Shown: positions 1 to 8,346, numbered from the stretch's first letter. The stretch is 60,988 nucleotides of DNA from Chloroflexota bacterium (GCA_012719135.1 JAAYAW010000017.1:1-60988); one strand, 5' to 3'. Numbers and translations are program-made. The notes: a model not told the origin generated them from the letters alone.

Positions 1-1017
1 GATATGCAGAACGCCGCCGATGCCGCCGCCCTGGCGGGCGCTCAGCGCCTGTGTGATGGCAGCACCCAATCCGTCGCGCTCAACGCAGCCGTCTCCGCGG
101 GGCAGCTCAACGGGGCCACCACTGTCTCCCCCTCAGCGACCGTAGCCGAGGATGCGCGCCGGATGCACGCCGTCGCGAGCACCGATTCGGACACTTTCTT
201 CTTCCGGCTGCTTGGCGTTCCAGACATCCCCGTAAGCGCCGAGGCGATGGCCGAGTGCTCCTGTTCCGCCTCGATCGGAGGGGCCTGGCCCATCGCTTTC
301 GACCAGCCGCAATGGGATACCTTGGGATGCCTGAACAAGGACACAGGGCAGATCATCGGAGGCTCGCCGCACATACTGCTGTGGGTGGATGACAACGTAG
401 ATCAGTATCTGGGCGACAACTACTGCTCCTACTGCGATTGCACCAGACTGCAGATCGACCTGGGCATCAGCAGTCTGATGGCCTACGGGGGGAACCCCTT
501 CGGGTCCGGCGACCGCGGTTGGGTGAAGCTTGCTACACCCCCGGGCTTCGAGGACACGCAGTGGGGCGGCCAGAACTGCGAAGGCGCGGACACGCTAAAG
601 TTCTGGATGCTCTACGGATACCCCGGGCAGGTGGCGCAAGGCAAGTGCGTGCCGACCAAGCCCGGTGTCACCACCAGCGTGCTGCACGCCGGCACCGACG
701 GCACGATCCCACGAGATGTCGCCGTCTTGCTGTACGATCCCGATCCCGACTCTGAGTGCACGTCCGCCGATGCGATTGGCTGCACCTCCAAGGACATGCT
801 CAAGATCTCTGGCACGGGCTGCGTGACCGTTCAGGCGATCTGGTATGACTTTTCTCTGGTGGACTTGCCCGGCGTAAAGCCGGACTGCCCCAATATAAAG
901 AAGAACCAGAAGGTCATCGTCGCCACAAAACTATGTGGTTGCACGTTCTCAGGATCCGGGTCCTCCGGCGGCGCCTCGTCCTCCACCTGTGTCCCGGCCG
1001 TGAGCCTCGTTCAGTAA
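1..1017 (+). CDS. TadG-like Tad/Flp pilus-associated protein, 5' partial
   Basis: The reading frame is already open at base 1, so the N-terminus (probably a membrane anchor) lies outside the window; about 338 residues remain. The first visible residues contain QNAADAAALAGA, a motif that typically follows the N-terminal transmembrane helix of TadG/TadE-type pseudopilin-like proteins. The rest is an extracytoplasmic-looking domain with about 16 cysteines, several in close pairs (ECSCS, YCSYCDC, LCGC), which suggests disulfides, followed by a Gly/Ser-rich tail. A TadE-like gene sits about 0.5 kb away on the opposite strand, which supports a Tad-pilus context. The stop codon overlaps the ATG of the next gene (TAATG). 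Family assignment is from the motif and context; the Cys-rich region itself I do not recognise. Confidence 0.7.
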   Translation, partial: DMQNAADAAALAGAQRLCDGSTQSVALNAAVSAGQLNGATTVSPSATVAEDARRMHAVASTDSDTFFFRLLGVPDIPVSAEAMAECSCSASIGGAWPIAFDQPQWDTLGCLNKDTGQIIGGSPHILLWVDDNVDQYLGDNYCSYCDCTRLQIDLGISSLMAYGGNPFGSGDRGWVKLATPPGFEDTQWGGQNCEGADTLKFWMLYGYPGQVAQGKCVPTKPGVTTSVLHAGTDGTIPRDVAVLLYDPDPDSECTSADAIGCTSKDMLKISGTGCVTVQAIWYDFSLVDLPGVKPDCPNIKKNQKVIVATKLCGCTFSGSGSSGGASSSTCVPAVSLVQ

Positions 1018-1418
1018 TGCGGGCCGGGGGACAACGGACTGCCCGTGATCGGGCCGGCTCGCCGCTATCCGTCCGCAACGTGACGCGCGGTACGTGGCTC
1101 ATGTCCGCGGGGAAAAGGGCCGGCGATGTCTGGGCGCGGGTGCGCGGCTTGATCGGTTCGCGCCCGCTGCAACCCGGTGAGGGCCTCTGGATCGTGCCGT
1201 GCAGCGGCATTCATATGCTCTTTATGTCGTACCCGATCGATGCCCTCTACCTGGATAGAGAACTGCATGTGGTCGCCGTCGATCACGCGCTCCGCCCCTG
1301 GACCCTGGGCCGGATGGTTCGTGGTGCGCACTCTGTGCTGGAGTTACCCGCCGGGAGCGTTGCGCCCACCGGAACAGATGTGGGCGATCAACTCGCCATC
1401 GAGCCCGTCGAATGCTGA
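1017..1418 (+). CDS. DUF192 family protein
   Basis: The 133-residue product matches the DUF192 pattern: an N-terminal segment (VRNVTRGTWLMSAG), then RVRGLIGSRPL, GLWIVPCSGIHMLFM and YPIDALYLDRELHVVAV, ending with VLELPAGSV. DUF192 proteins are small beta-rich proteins of unknown biochemical role, often exported. No clear signal peptide is visible with this start. The ATG overlaps the stop of the upstream TadG-like gene (TAATG), implying translational coupling; an upstream in-frame ATG at 933 would run far into that gene and is unlikely. A bidirectional terminator hairpin follows. Confidence 0.85.
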   Translation: MRAGGQRTARDRAGSPLSVRNVTRGTWLMSAGKRAGDVWARVRGLIGSRPLQPGEGLWIVPCSGIHMLFMSYPIDALYLDRELHVVAVDHALRPWTLGRMVRGAHSVLELPAGSVAPTGTDVGDQLAIEPVEC

Positions 1419-1465
1419 GTGAACCGTCCGCACAGACGGAGTGATCTACGCCGCACGGGGAAAAG

Positions 1466-1491
1466 GGGCGGCACCCGAGGGTGCCGCCCTT
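1466..1491. terminator. Bidirectional hairpin terminator between convergent genes
   Basis: A perfect 10-bp stem (GGGCGGCACC / GGTGCCGCCC, 1466-1475 with 1480-1489) has a 4-nt loop. On the minus strand it is followed by CTTTT, so it best terminates the TadE-like gene. On the plus strand only TT follows. It lies between the stops of the DUF192 and TadE-like genes. Confidence 0.7.
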
Positions 1492-1517
1492 GCTGTGCCC
1501 GTCGCTTCTATCAAGCC

Positions 1518-1940
1518 CTACTCCATCTGCAACGTCGAGCGCCCGTGCGCAGTGTACGTCCCCTCATCAAACAAGCCGCTGATCAGGGGCACCACGATCT
1601 CTATGGGATAGGTGATCTCCACGACGACAGCCTTGCCGACTCCCTCTCCCGAGGGATACTGGACGTCGATCGCGATATTCAGAGTCCCCTCGTCTTCAAG
1701 ATTAAAGGTAGGACACACGGGCGTGTCGTACGCATAATCACGCACCTGCTGCACAGTCCTCCCGATCACGGCATACCGAGCCAACTCGTTGGCACAGTGT
1801 CCGGCGCTGATCTCGGCGTTGATCACGCGGCCAAACTCCAACAGCCCGAAAATGAGCAGCAACACCACCGGCAGCACCAGGGCAAACTCGACGATGGATT
1901 GCCCACGCTCCCTCTCGATTATAGAGCGCACATCCTGCAT
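1518..1940 (-). CDS. TadE-like pilus assembly protein
   Basis: This 140-residue protein has the TadE/TadG N-terminal signature: ERGQSIVEFALVLPVVLLL, where a charged RGQS precedes a Glu inside a single transmembrane helix (about residues 15-36) that continues into LLEFGRVINA. The remainder is a short extracytoplasmic domain. TadE-like pseudopilins are processed minor components of Tad/Flp pili. I chose the ATG at 1940 because GAGGTGATGAG lies directly upstream; a longer frame starting at 2003 adds 21 residues without a ribosome binding site. A TGC-TATAAT extended -10 lies upstream. It is convergent with the TadG/DUF192 pair. Confidence 0.85.
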   Translation of the reverse strand: MQDVRSIIERERGQSIVEFALVLPVVLLLIFGLLEFGRVINAEISAGHCANELARYAVIGRTVQQVRDYAYDTPVCPTFNLEDEGTLNIAIDVQYPSGEGVGKAVVVEITYPIEIVVPLISGLFDEGTYTAHGRSTLQME

Positions 1941-2011
1941 CTCATCACCTCTTGGGAGGATCGACAACATCGCTACATCACTCAATATGGATCCCCCAAT
2001 CACTACAACTT

Positions 2012-2020
2012 ATTATAGCA
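2012..2020 (-). promoter_or_regulatory. Extended -10 promoter for the TadE-like gene
   Basis: On the minus strand the sequence reads TGCTATAAT, a perfect TATAAT with an upstream TGN. No convincing -35 hexamer is seen. It lies about 70 bases upstream of the chosen start. Confidence 0.5.
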
Positions 2021-2116
2021 TGGCAGCCAGCGGGCGTAGCCGGTGGACGTAAAGAGCAACCCAATAATGCTCGCGTCTGGCTGCGCGCCACCGAGATGCG
2101 CCGCATCGGAAGGCAG

Positions 2117-2145
2117 TTGACAGCCATCCCTGGCGATGCTATTAT
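2117..2145 (+). promoter_or_regulatory. Sigma-70 type promoter for the M42 peptidase operon
   Basis: TTGACA at 2117-2122, a 17-nt spacer, then TATTAT at 2140-2145 with a TGC extension (TGCTATTAT). It is 25 bases upstream of the 2170 start and probably drives the two small genes and the three peptidases. Confidence 0.75.
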
Positions 2146-2169
2146 CCTGCCGGCGCTCGGGAGGCATCC

Positions 2170-2472
2170 ATGGCACAGCGACACATGAGCCGCGAACAAC
2201 AGAGACTGGCCCGCCTCGCCCAGCCAGACCTGGATTGGAGCATGGCGCCCGAGACGATGGACCGGTACCTTCTGTACCGGCTATACCTCGTAGAACACCA
2301 GATCGACGGGATCATCCGCAGTCTTGAGCGGAACAACGTCGCTCCCTACCCCGCACATCTAGAGGATCGATCCATGCCGGAGGATGTGTGGGCCTCCTGG
2401 GCGAGCCTCAATTACCTCCTGAGAGCCCGGGATAACCTGAGGAGCGCCCTCGCACACAGCAACCAGAGCTAA
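2170..2472 (+). CDS. Hypothetical protein, 100 aa
   Basis: A 100-residue, charged, probably helical soluble protein that I do not recognise. It has no signal peptide or membrane segment. The start is supported by GGGAGG about 6 bases upstream of the ATG and by a good sigma-70 promoter (2117-2145). It is the first gene of a likely co-directional run leading into the M42 peptidases (next start about 50 bases downstream). Confidence 0.65.
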   Translation: MAQRHMSREQQRLARLAQPDLDWSMAPETMDRYLLYRLYLVEHQIDGIIRSLERNNVAPYPAHLEDRSMPEDVWASWASLNYLLRARDNLRSALAHSNQS

Positions 2473-2522
2473 CAGTCGGCACCGCCCAACGCGGCCCGGC
2501 AATATCACGGCGGTGTCGTTTC

Positions 2523-2822
2523 GTGAGTTTTCGCCGCAACCATGCCCAAACAGAGCCCCCAACATCCACCGGAAAGCCAGCGCTCCGCCTTGTCTTCTGG
2601 GTGCTCGTGATCACGCTATACGTGCTGGGCGCCTTTTCCCTGGCAGCACGGACATGGCTTTTCCCGAATCGGGTAGGGCTGCCTGCGCCGGTGGCGACGG
2701 CGGCCACCGTATCCCCGGCGCCCACGGAGCCTGAGGCCACCGAGGCCATCGCCACATCCAGCCCCTTTCCCACGCTGACGCCACGCAGTACACTGTACCC
2801 CACGCTGACGCCGAGCCCCTGA
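2523..2822 (+). CDS. Small single-pass membrane protein with Pro/Thr/Ala-rich tail
   Basis: A 99-residue protein with a basic N-terminus, one clear transmembrane helix (RLVFWVLVITLYVLGAFSLA, about residues 22-41) and a low-complexity Ala/Pro/Thr/Ser tail ending in TLTP repeats. This suggests an inner-membrane anchor with a disordered extracytoplasmic tail. The start is GTG. It ends 41 bases before the first M42 peptidase and may be cotranscribed with it. Function unknown. Confidence 0.55.
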   Translation: MSFRRNHAQTEPPTSTGKPALRLVFWVLVITLYVLGAFSLAARTWLFPNRVGLPAPVATAATVSPAPTEPEATEAIATSSPFPTLTPRSTLYPTLTPSP

Positions 2823-2863
2823 CCATTCAGTCACGCCGGCACGGCGCCAAGGAGATGCGCTCT

Positions 2864-3934
2864 ATGATCAATACGCTGGAACTGCTGCGAAGCCTTTCCG
2901 AGGCGGACGGTATATCGGGCCATGAGGAGGGCGTCCGGAGCCTCATCCAGCAGGCCATGGCTCCCCTGGCAGACGATGCTCGCGCCGATGCTCTGGGCAA
3001 CCTGATCGCCCTCAAGCGCGGTGCCGGCCCTGAGCCTCGGCGCGCGATCATGCTGGCTGCACACATGGACGAGATCGGACTGATGGTGTCCGGTCTGGAG
3101 GGAGCCTTCCTGCGGTTTGCACCGGTCGGGGGAGTGGATCTCCGCACGCTCGTCGGCCAGGAGGTGACCGTCCACGGCACTCGCAAGCTCCCCGGGATCA
3201 TCGCCAGCCGTCCGCCGCATGTCCTCACCGCTGAAGAACGCAGCCAGGCGGTCCCGCTCGAGCGCTTGTATATCGATACGGGCCTTGGGATAGACTCTCT
3301 GCAGGAGTGCGTACGGGTAGGTGATCTCGTCACCATGCGCCGGACGTTCACGAGCCTGAATGGAGAGTATGCCACGGGCAAGGCCATGGACGATCGCGCT
3401 GGCGTTGTTAGCCTGGTTCTCTGCCTCCAGGCCCTGAAGCAAATCCAGCACCAGTGGGACGTCTACGCCGTGGCCACCACTCAGGAGGAGATCGGTTTGC
3501 GGGGCGCCACGGTGAGTGCATACGGCCTGGCGCCCGATCTGGGCATCGCGGTGGACGTCGGCTTTGGCCGGCAGCAGGGCGTGAGCGACCCGGCCATCAT
3601 CGAGATGGATGGCGGCCCCGCCGTGGCTCTCGGCCCCAATGTGCATCCCGCCATGCGAGCAAGGATGATGGCAACGGCCAAAGACCAGGAGATCAAAGTG
3701 CAGACGGAGGTCGTCCCCGGGGCCACTGGCACCGATGGCTGGGCTCTTCAGGTGGCTCGGGAGGGCATCCCCACCCTCGTGCTTTCGATCCCTCTGCGCT
3801 ACATGCATACCACAGTCGAGACGATATGCTTGCGTGATATCGAACGCACCGGGCGCATCCTGGCCCGTTTCATCGCAGGGCTCGATGGCGCGGCCGCCGC
3901 GGAGCTCGGGCTGGAACAAGGAGCATCGGCATGA
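2864..3934 (+). CDS. M42 family metallopeptidase, copy 1
   Basis: A 356-residue member of the M42 (glutamyl aminopeptidase/endoglucanase-like, tetrahedral aminopeptidase) family, cytosolic di-metal aminopeptidases that form large complexes. Visible metal-site motifs are AAHMDEIG (His/Asp), GKAMDDRAG (Asp), TTQEEIGLRGA (catalytic Glu pair), IAVDVG (Asp) and RYMHT (His). The ATG at 2864 is chosen because AAGGAG sits about 8 bases upstream; the ATG at 2855 abuts that site and is too close. It overlaps the next paralogue by four bases (ATGA). All five metal motifs are intact, so it should be active; the substrate cannot be read from sequence. Confidence 0.92.
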   Translation: MINTLELLRSLSEADGISGHEEGVRSLIQQAMAPLADDARADALGNLIALKRGAGPEPRRAIMLAAHMDEIGLMVSGLEGAFLRFAPVGGVDLRTLVGQEVTVHGTRKLPGIIASRPPHVLTAEERSQAVPLERLYIDTGLGIDSLQECVRVGDLVTMRRTFTSLNGEYATGKAMDDRAGVVSLVLCLQALKQIQHQWDVYAVATTQEEIGLRGATVSAYGLAPDLGIAVDVGFGRQQGVSDPAIIEMDGGPAVALGPNVHPAMRARMMATAKDQEIKVQTEVVPGATGTDGWALQVAREGIPTLVLSIPLRYMHTTVETICLRDIERTGRILARFIAGLDGAAAAELGLEQGASA

Positions 3935-4986
3935 ACCTCCAAGCATTCACGCAAGCCCGCGGCGTGTCCGGCAACGAGGGCGCGGCTCGCGAGGTCATCC
4001 TCAAGGCTGTCCAGGATCACATCGACGAACATATCGTGGATGCGCTCGGGAACCTGATCTGCCACAAGAGACCACGCCGTCCGGCTCCAGAGGGAGGGCG
4101 TGCTCCCCGGATCATGCTGGCCGCCCACATGGATGAGATCGGTCTCATCGTCACGGGCATTAATAGCGACGGATCCCTGTCGTTCGGCAAGGTCGGAGGC
4201 ATCGATGACCGAGTGCTCGTCTCCAAGCAGGTTCTGGTGGGCGAGTCTGCGGTGCCTGGCGTCATCGGCTACCCGCCCATTCACCTCATCCCTCGCAGTG
4301 AGCGCGATAGAGCCCCCGATATGACCAAGGCCGTGATCGATATCGGGGCCACGGACAAGGCCGGCGCCGAGAAACTGGCCTCTCCAGGGGACTATGTAAC
4401 CTTCCGTGGCGAATGGGCGGAGCTCGATCCGACGGGCCAGCGCACGGTGATGGCCAAAGCGCTCGACGATCGCGCCGGATGCGCCGTCCTCGCTGAGCTG
4501 CTCCAGGGCGACTATGCGGTGGACCTCTATGCGGTGTTCACCGCTCAGGAGGAGGTGGGCACGCGAGGTGCGCGCGTCGCCGCGGCTCGCATCGCGCCGG
4601 ACCTGGCCATCGCTCTTGAGGGAACCATCTGCGATGACCTGCCTCGGCTGCCCGAGGATGACACGTCGCCCGTTACGCGGCTCGGCGATGGACCAGCGAT
4701 CACGTTCATGGATCGCAGTTTTATCGCCGATCGTCGCCTGTTGAACCTTCTGCTCCGGGTTGCCGAGGCGAAGGGCATCCCGCACCAGTTCAAGAGCGCC
4801 GTTGCCGGGGGCACCGATTCGGGCGCCATTCACGTAACCGGAGGGGGCGTGCCTTCGATCACCGTGGCCGTACCCACGCGCTATATCCATGCCCCCATCA
4901 GCATGCTGAGTCTCAAAGACCTGGATCACACGGTGCAGCTTGTTCAAGCGGCACTATACGCCCTGGAGGGAGGCCTGCCGTCATGA
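3931..4986 (+). CDS. M42 family metallopeptidase, copy 2
   Basis: The second of three tandem M42 paralogues, 351 residues. Metal-site motifs: AAHMDEIG, AKALDDRAG, TAQEEVGTRGAR and RYIHAP. At the position where copies 1 and 3 have IAVDV/IALDV this copy reads IALEGT, a Glu in place of the expected metal-binding Asp, which could alter metal use or specificity. AAGGAG precedes the ATG, which overlaps the stop of copy 1 (ATGA). Its own stop overlaps copy 3. The three copies are clearly divergent, so this is an old duplication. Confidence 0.92.
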   Translation: MNLQAFTQARGVSGNEGAAREVILKAVQDHIDEHIVDALGNLICHKRPRRPAPEGGRAPRIMLAAHMDEIGLIVTGINSDGSLSFGKVGGIDDRVLVSKQVLVGESAVPGVIGYPPIHLIPRSERDRAPDMTKAVIDIGATDKAGAEKLASPGDYVTFRGEWAELDPTGQRTVMAKALDDRAGCAVLAELLQGDYAVDLYAVFTAQEEVGTRGARVAAARIAPDLAIALEGTICDDLPRLPEDDTSPVTRLGDGPAITFMDRSFIADRRLLNLLLRVAEAKGIPHQFKSAVAGGTDSGAIHVTGGGVPSITVAVPTRYIHAPISMLSLKDLDHTVQLVQAALYALEGGLPS

Positions 4987-5984
4987 AGGAAATGATCAAG
5001 CGTCTGGTAGAGGCTTATGGGCCATCTGGTCACGAGTCCACGATCGGCGCCATCATCAGCGAGATGGTTCGTCCCCACGTGGATGAACTGCACACCGATG
5101 CGCTGGGCAACATCATCGCCCTAAAACGCGGCACTGGCAGTGGGCACGCGATCATGGTCGCCTCTCACATGGACGAGATCGGCCTTGTGGTCACCTGGGT
5201 CGACGAGAAAGGCTTTCTGCGCTTTGCCGCGACGGGAGGCGTATCGCCCGTGACGCTCGTGGGCGGGCGCGTGCGCTTTGCCAATGGCACCCTCGGCGTT
5301 ATCGGATGGGAACGCTGGATGCGTCCCGATGCCGGCACGCGTCGCCCCGAGATGGACGAGCTCTACATCGACGTGGGCGCCACCTCCCGAGAGACGTGTC
5401 CCGTCGGCGTCGGCGACGCCTGCGGGTTTGTGCGCCCCTACGAAGAGTTCGGCACCCGTCTGGTCGCCAAGTCCATGGACGATCGCATCGCCTGTGCCAT
5501 CGCGATCGAGGTGCTCGCCGGAATCGGATCCTCCCCCCACGATCTGTATTTCGTCTTTACCACACAGGAAGAGGTCGGGACCCGTGGCGCGCTGACGGCG
5601 GCCTACGGCATCGAGCCCACCGTGGGCATCGCGCTCGATGTGACGATGGTCGGGGATACGCCCAAGGCGCGCCCGATGGCCGTGAGCCTCGGCGAAGGAC
5701 CCGCCATCAAGGTCATGGATTCCGGCATGCTGGCGCATCCGGGCGTCGTCCGCTGGATGATCACCACAGCCGAAGCGGCCGGCATCCCGTGCCAGCGAGA
5801 GGTCCTGTTGGGCGGCAGCACCGATGCGCGCGCCATCCAGACCTCCCGTGCCGGCGTCCCGGCCGGGTGCATCTCCATCCCCTGTCGCTATGTGCATACC
5901 CCTTCGGAGATGGTGGATTTCGGCGACGTGGAACACTCGGTAGCCCTGCTCAAAGCGCTGCTGACGGGTCCCATCGCGCTCTAG
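4983..5984 (+). CDS. M42 family metallopeptidase, copy 3
   Basis: The third tandem M42 paralogue, 333 residues, the shortest of the set. Motifs: ASHMDEIG, KSMDDRIA, TTQEEVGTRGA, IALDVT and RYVHTP, all consistent with an active di-metal aminopeptidase. The start ATG overlaps the stop of copy 2 by four bases. A GC-rich hairpin follows before the convergent HAD gene. Three different M42 subunits made from one transcript could form mixed oligomers; that is inference. Confidence 0.92.
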   Translation: MKEMIKRLVEAYGPSGHESTIGAIISEMVRPHVDELHTDALGNIIALKRGTGSGHAIMVASHMDEIGLVVTWVDEKGFLRFAATGGVSPVTLVGGRVRFANGTLGVIGWERWMRPDAGTRRPEMDELYIDVGATSRETCPVGVGDACGFVRPYEEFGTRLVAKSMDDRIACAIAIEVLAGIGSSPHDLYFVFTTQEEVGTRGALTAAYGIEPTVGIALDVTMVGDTPKARPMAVSLGEGPAIKVMDSGMLAHPGVVRWMITTAEAAGIPCQREVLLGGSTDARAIQTSRAGVPAGCISIPCRYVHTPSEMVDFGDVEHSVALLKALLTGPIAL

Positions 5985-6003
5985 CCTGCACCCACTAACA
6001 CAC

Positions 6004-6030
6004 GGGGAGAGCCTATGGCAGCCTCTCCCC
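6004..6030. terminator. Hairpin between convergent genes
   Basis: The stem GGGGAGAG (6004-6011) pairs with CTCTCCCC (6023-6030). There is no clear T-run on either side, so it is a weak or factor-assisted terminator. It lies between the M42 operon and the HAD gene. Confidence 0.45.
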
Positions 6031-6039
6031 CCCTTCGAT

Positions 6040-6837
6040 CTATCCCCTGTCACGCCAGTCCGCCAACAGAGCCGGCAGGTTGGAGTAGATGAGATCCGGC
6101 GGCTGGCCGCAGGCCAGGGCCTCCTCACGGGTAGAGATCCCCGTGAGCACCAGTATTGTGTGGATGCCCGCTTGCTGCCCCCCGACTATATCGGTATCCA
6201 GCCGATCTCCGAGGATGGCGGTATCCTCGGGTCGTCCCCCAAGCAGTTCCAGCGCCTGCAACAAGCCCGGAGTGCCCGGCTTGCCAATGATCAACGGCTC
6301 TACATCCGTTGCCGCCGTGATGGCGGCCTGAATGCTGCCGGCCCCCGGAACGATGTCCCGCTCAAGCGGGTACGTTTTGTCCGGGTTGGTGCCAATGAAC
6401 TGCGCTCCGTCGCGGATCGCCAGCGTAGCCGTCGCAAGCTTGTCATACGTCAGATACTTGTCCCACCCGGCCACAACATAATCGGAATCCCTGCCGCCCA
6501 TCACAAACCCGCGTTTCACGAGTTCATCCACCAGCGCCTGTTCGCCCACGACATAGACCCGCGCGCCCGGTGCGGCCCGCCGGGCGAGGTAGGCTGCCGT
6601 CGCAACTCCGGACGTGAGTATTCGATCCTCCGGGACGCTCATGCCCATCCCGGCTAACCGCGCCACGAACTGAGCCTGAGTCAATGTCGAGTTGTTCGTG
6701 ACGAGCAAATAGCCGAACTTGCGCTCCTGCAGATAGGCGATCAAGTCTGCGGCACCGGGCAGAGCCGTGTGTCCCCGATAGAGCACGCCATCCATATCGA
6801 CGAGTAGATTCCGAATCGAACCGATATTCACACCCAT
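6040..6837 (-). CDS. HAD-IIA (NagD-like) sugar-phosphate phosphatase
   Basis: A 265-residue HAD-superfamily hydrolase. Motif I is DMDGVLYRG (nucleophile Asp and general acid Asp), motif II is VTNNST, the conserved Lys occurs in GKPGTP, and motif IV is GDRLDTDI. The order and the large C2-type cap between motifs II and III fit the NagD/4-nitrophenylphosphatase group, which dephosphorylates small phosphorylated metabolites. I chose ATG 6837 because GGGAGAGG precedes it; a GTG 12 bases upstream is the alternative. A TGC-TATAAT extended -10 lies about 55 bases upstream. Confidence 0.88.
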   Translation of the reverse strand: MGVNIGSIRNLLVDMDGVLYRGHTALPGAADLIAYLQERKFGYLLVTNNSTLTQAQFVARLAGMGMSVPEDRILTSGVATAAYLARRAAPGARVYVVGEQALVDELVKRGFVMGGRDSDYVVAGWDKYLTYDKLATATLAIRDGAQFIGTNPDKTYPLERDIVPGAGSIQAAITAATDVEPLIIGKPGTPGLLQALELLGGRPEDTAILGDRLDTDIVGGQQAGIHTILVLTGISTREEALACGQPPDLIYSNLPALLADWRDRG

Positions 6838-6888
6838 GCCCTCTCCCACGCGCTGACGCCATACTGCCGGCTCCCGGCCCGGCCCGCG

Positions 6889-6897
6889 ATTATAGCA
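6889..6897 (-). promoter_or_regulatory. Extended -10 promoter for the HAD gene
   Basis: The minus strand reads TGCTATAAT, the same nonamer as at the TadE-like gene. No good -35 is visible. Confidence 0.5.
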
Positions 6898-6951
6898 CGC
6901 AGCTCAAGCACGGGCCAGAACAGAGCATCTGCCGCCCGGCGCCACAGGCGT

Positions 6952-6980
6952 TTCCCAAAAGGGACAGAGTCGTCTATCAT
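6952..6980 (+). promoter_or_regulatory. Possible promoter for the yedF-like operon
   Basis: TTCCCA (6952-6957), 17 nt, TATCAT (6975-6980), about 48 bases before the ATG at 7028. The -35 is weak; position and spacing are the main support. Confidence 0.35.
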
Positions 6981-7027
6981 ACGCCCATCATCGTGCGCCC
7001 AAGAGCACTCCGGAAGAGGTGCCATCC

Positions 7028-7630
7028 ATGACCGTTACCGTAGATGCCCGAGGCCTCGCCTGCCCTCAGCCTGTGATTCTCACGCGCAACGCCATGCGCA
7101 GCGCAGATCAAGTCATCACCCTGGTCAGCGATGCCGATCAGGTCGACAACGTACGCCGCCTCGCAGAGCGGGCTGGCTGGGTCACCGCCGTCACCGAGGA
7201 CGAGCAAGGCCTCGCGATACACATGATCAAGGCCCCTGCGGCTGGGCACCAGAGTGAGCCCGCCGTCACCCACGAGAACTCGATGGGACAGGCCGGCCGG
7301 CACGTGCTGGTGCTCACCGGCGACACCATCGGGCGCGGCGATCTGGAACTCGGGCAGATTCTCGTCCGAAGCCTGCTCTATACCCTGCAAGAGATCACGC
7401 CCCGGCCGGACACGCTCATCTTTATGAATGCCGGAGTTAAGCTCACCGTGGAAGAGTCGCCGGTGCTCGCCGATCTGCAACACCTCCAGCAAGAGGGCGT
7501 GGAGATCCTGGTATGCGGCACCTGCCTGGACTATTACCACATCAAGCACCGTATCGCGGCCGGTGTAATCTCCAACATGTACACCATTGCCGAGACGATG
7601 CTCTCCGCCGCTCACTGCACCGCCCTGTAG
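7028..7630 (+). CDS. yedF: YedF-like sulfurtransferase-fold protein (TusA-like + DsrE-like)
   Basis: A 200-residue two-domain protein. Residues about 1-70 form a TusA/SirA-like domain with ARGLACPQPVI, the CPxP motif whose cysteine carries persulfide in TusA. Residues about 90-200 form a DsrE-like domain with VLVLTGDTIGRGDLELG, FMNAGVKLTVE and a conserved CGTCLDYY. This architecture matches the selenium-metabolism YedF family, often found in genomes with selD; no selenium gene is visible here. The ATG at 7028 is preceded by GGAAGAGG, so I prefer it to the GTG at 7019. It heads a co-directional run with the cyclase and IorA-like genes. Confidence 0.85.
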   Translation: MTVTVDARGLACPQPVILTRNAMRSADQVITLVSDADQVDNVRRLAERAGWVTAVTEDEQGLAIHMIKAPAAGHQSEPAVTHENSMGQAGRHVLVLTGDTIGRGDLELGQILVRSLLYTLQEITPRPDTLIFMNAGVKLTVEESPVLADLQHLQQEGVEILVCGTCLDYYHIKHRIAAGVISNMYTIAETMLSAAHCTAL

Positions 7631-7665
7631 GCGCGGTGGAGGCCAAGCTTCAGGAGGATAATACG

Positions 7666-8346
7666 GTGTCCTGCCAGCAAACCAGGCTAGTCGACCTGAC
7701 GCATACCATCGTCCCAGGAGAGGGGGCGCGCCCCATCCGCATAGAGCGGGTACCAGCGCCAGAGGCTGTGTCCGAGGGCCTGTGGTATATCATGCATCGC
7801 GTCGAGATGCCGTTGAACCATGTCGGCACGCATATCGAGGCGCCGTACCATGTCGATCCCAACGGGAACGACGTTTCACAGATACCGCTGGAGCAGCTCT
7901 GCGGGACGGCGGCTGTGCTGGATCTCACCTCGGTACCGGCGGGCGGTGTTGCGACAGAGGACGATCTACGCCGTGCCGCGGAGCCGGCCGGTGGGCTGCA
8001 CCCAGGGGATATCGCGTTGCTGCGCTTTGACTATGACTATGACGCGGCCCACGTGCGCCACTTTACCGCGGAGGCGATCGGCTATCTGGTCTCCGCCGGC
8101 GTCAAGCTCGTGGGCACAGACCTGTTGGGCATCGAACTACCCGCCGGTGACGCTCGCCTCGCAGAGCAGTACAACCACCACCAACTCATGTCGGCTGGCA
8201 TCTGCCTGATCGAGCAGTTGGCTCACCTGAACCAGTTGGCCAGGCCGAGGGTCACGGTGTATGCCCTGCCCGTGCCCATCAAGGGCCTCGACAGCTTTCC
8301 CCTCCGAGTGGTCGCTCTCGAGGAACGCGAGGAGACGCGGTCGTGA
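7666..8346 (+). CDS. Cyclase family protein (kynurenine formamidase-like)
   Basis: A 226-residue member of the cyclase/arylformamidase family of metal-dependent hydrolases. The metal-binding signature is visible as NHVGTHIEAPYHVD (HxGTHxxxPxH), with further conserved LVDLTHTI near the N-terminus and GVKLVGTDLLGIE in the middle. Family members hydrolyse N-formylkynurenine or related amides, but specificity is not readable here. GTG 7666 is chosen because AGGAGG lies 8 bases upstream; a longer open frame from 7513 overlaps yedF. The stop overlaps the GTG of the IorA-like gene (GTGA). Confidence 0.87.
   Translation: MSCQQTRLVDLTHTIVPGEGARPIRIERVPAPEAVSEGLWYIMHRVEMPLNHVGTHIEAPYHVDPNGNDVSQIPLEQLCGTAAVLDLTSVPAGGVATEDDLRRAAEPAGGLHPGDIALLRFDYDYDAAHVRHFTAEAIGYLVSAGVKLVGTDLLGIELPAGDARLAEQYNHHQLMSAGICLIEQLAHLNQLARPRVTVYALPVPIKGLDSFPLRVVALEEREETRS

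Noticed and set aside
1419-2018. A 199-residue plus-strand frame opposite the TadE-like gene.
   Set aside because: It runs through the terminator and lacks a plausible start; the minus-strand gene has a clear family motif.
2831-3946. Long minus-strand frames opposite the M42 genes (371, 382 and 335 residues).
   Set aside because: Typical antisense openings of GC-rich coding DNA; the plus-strand genes have intact metal motifs and ribosome binding sites.
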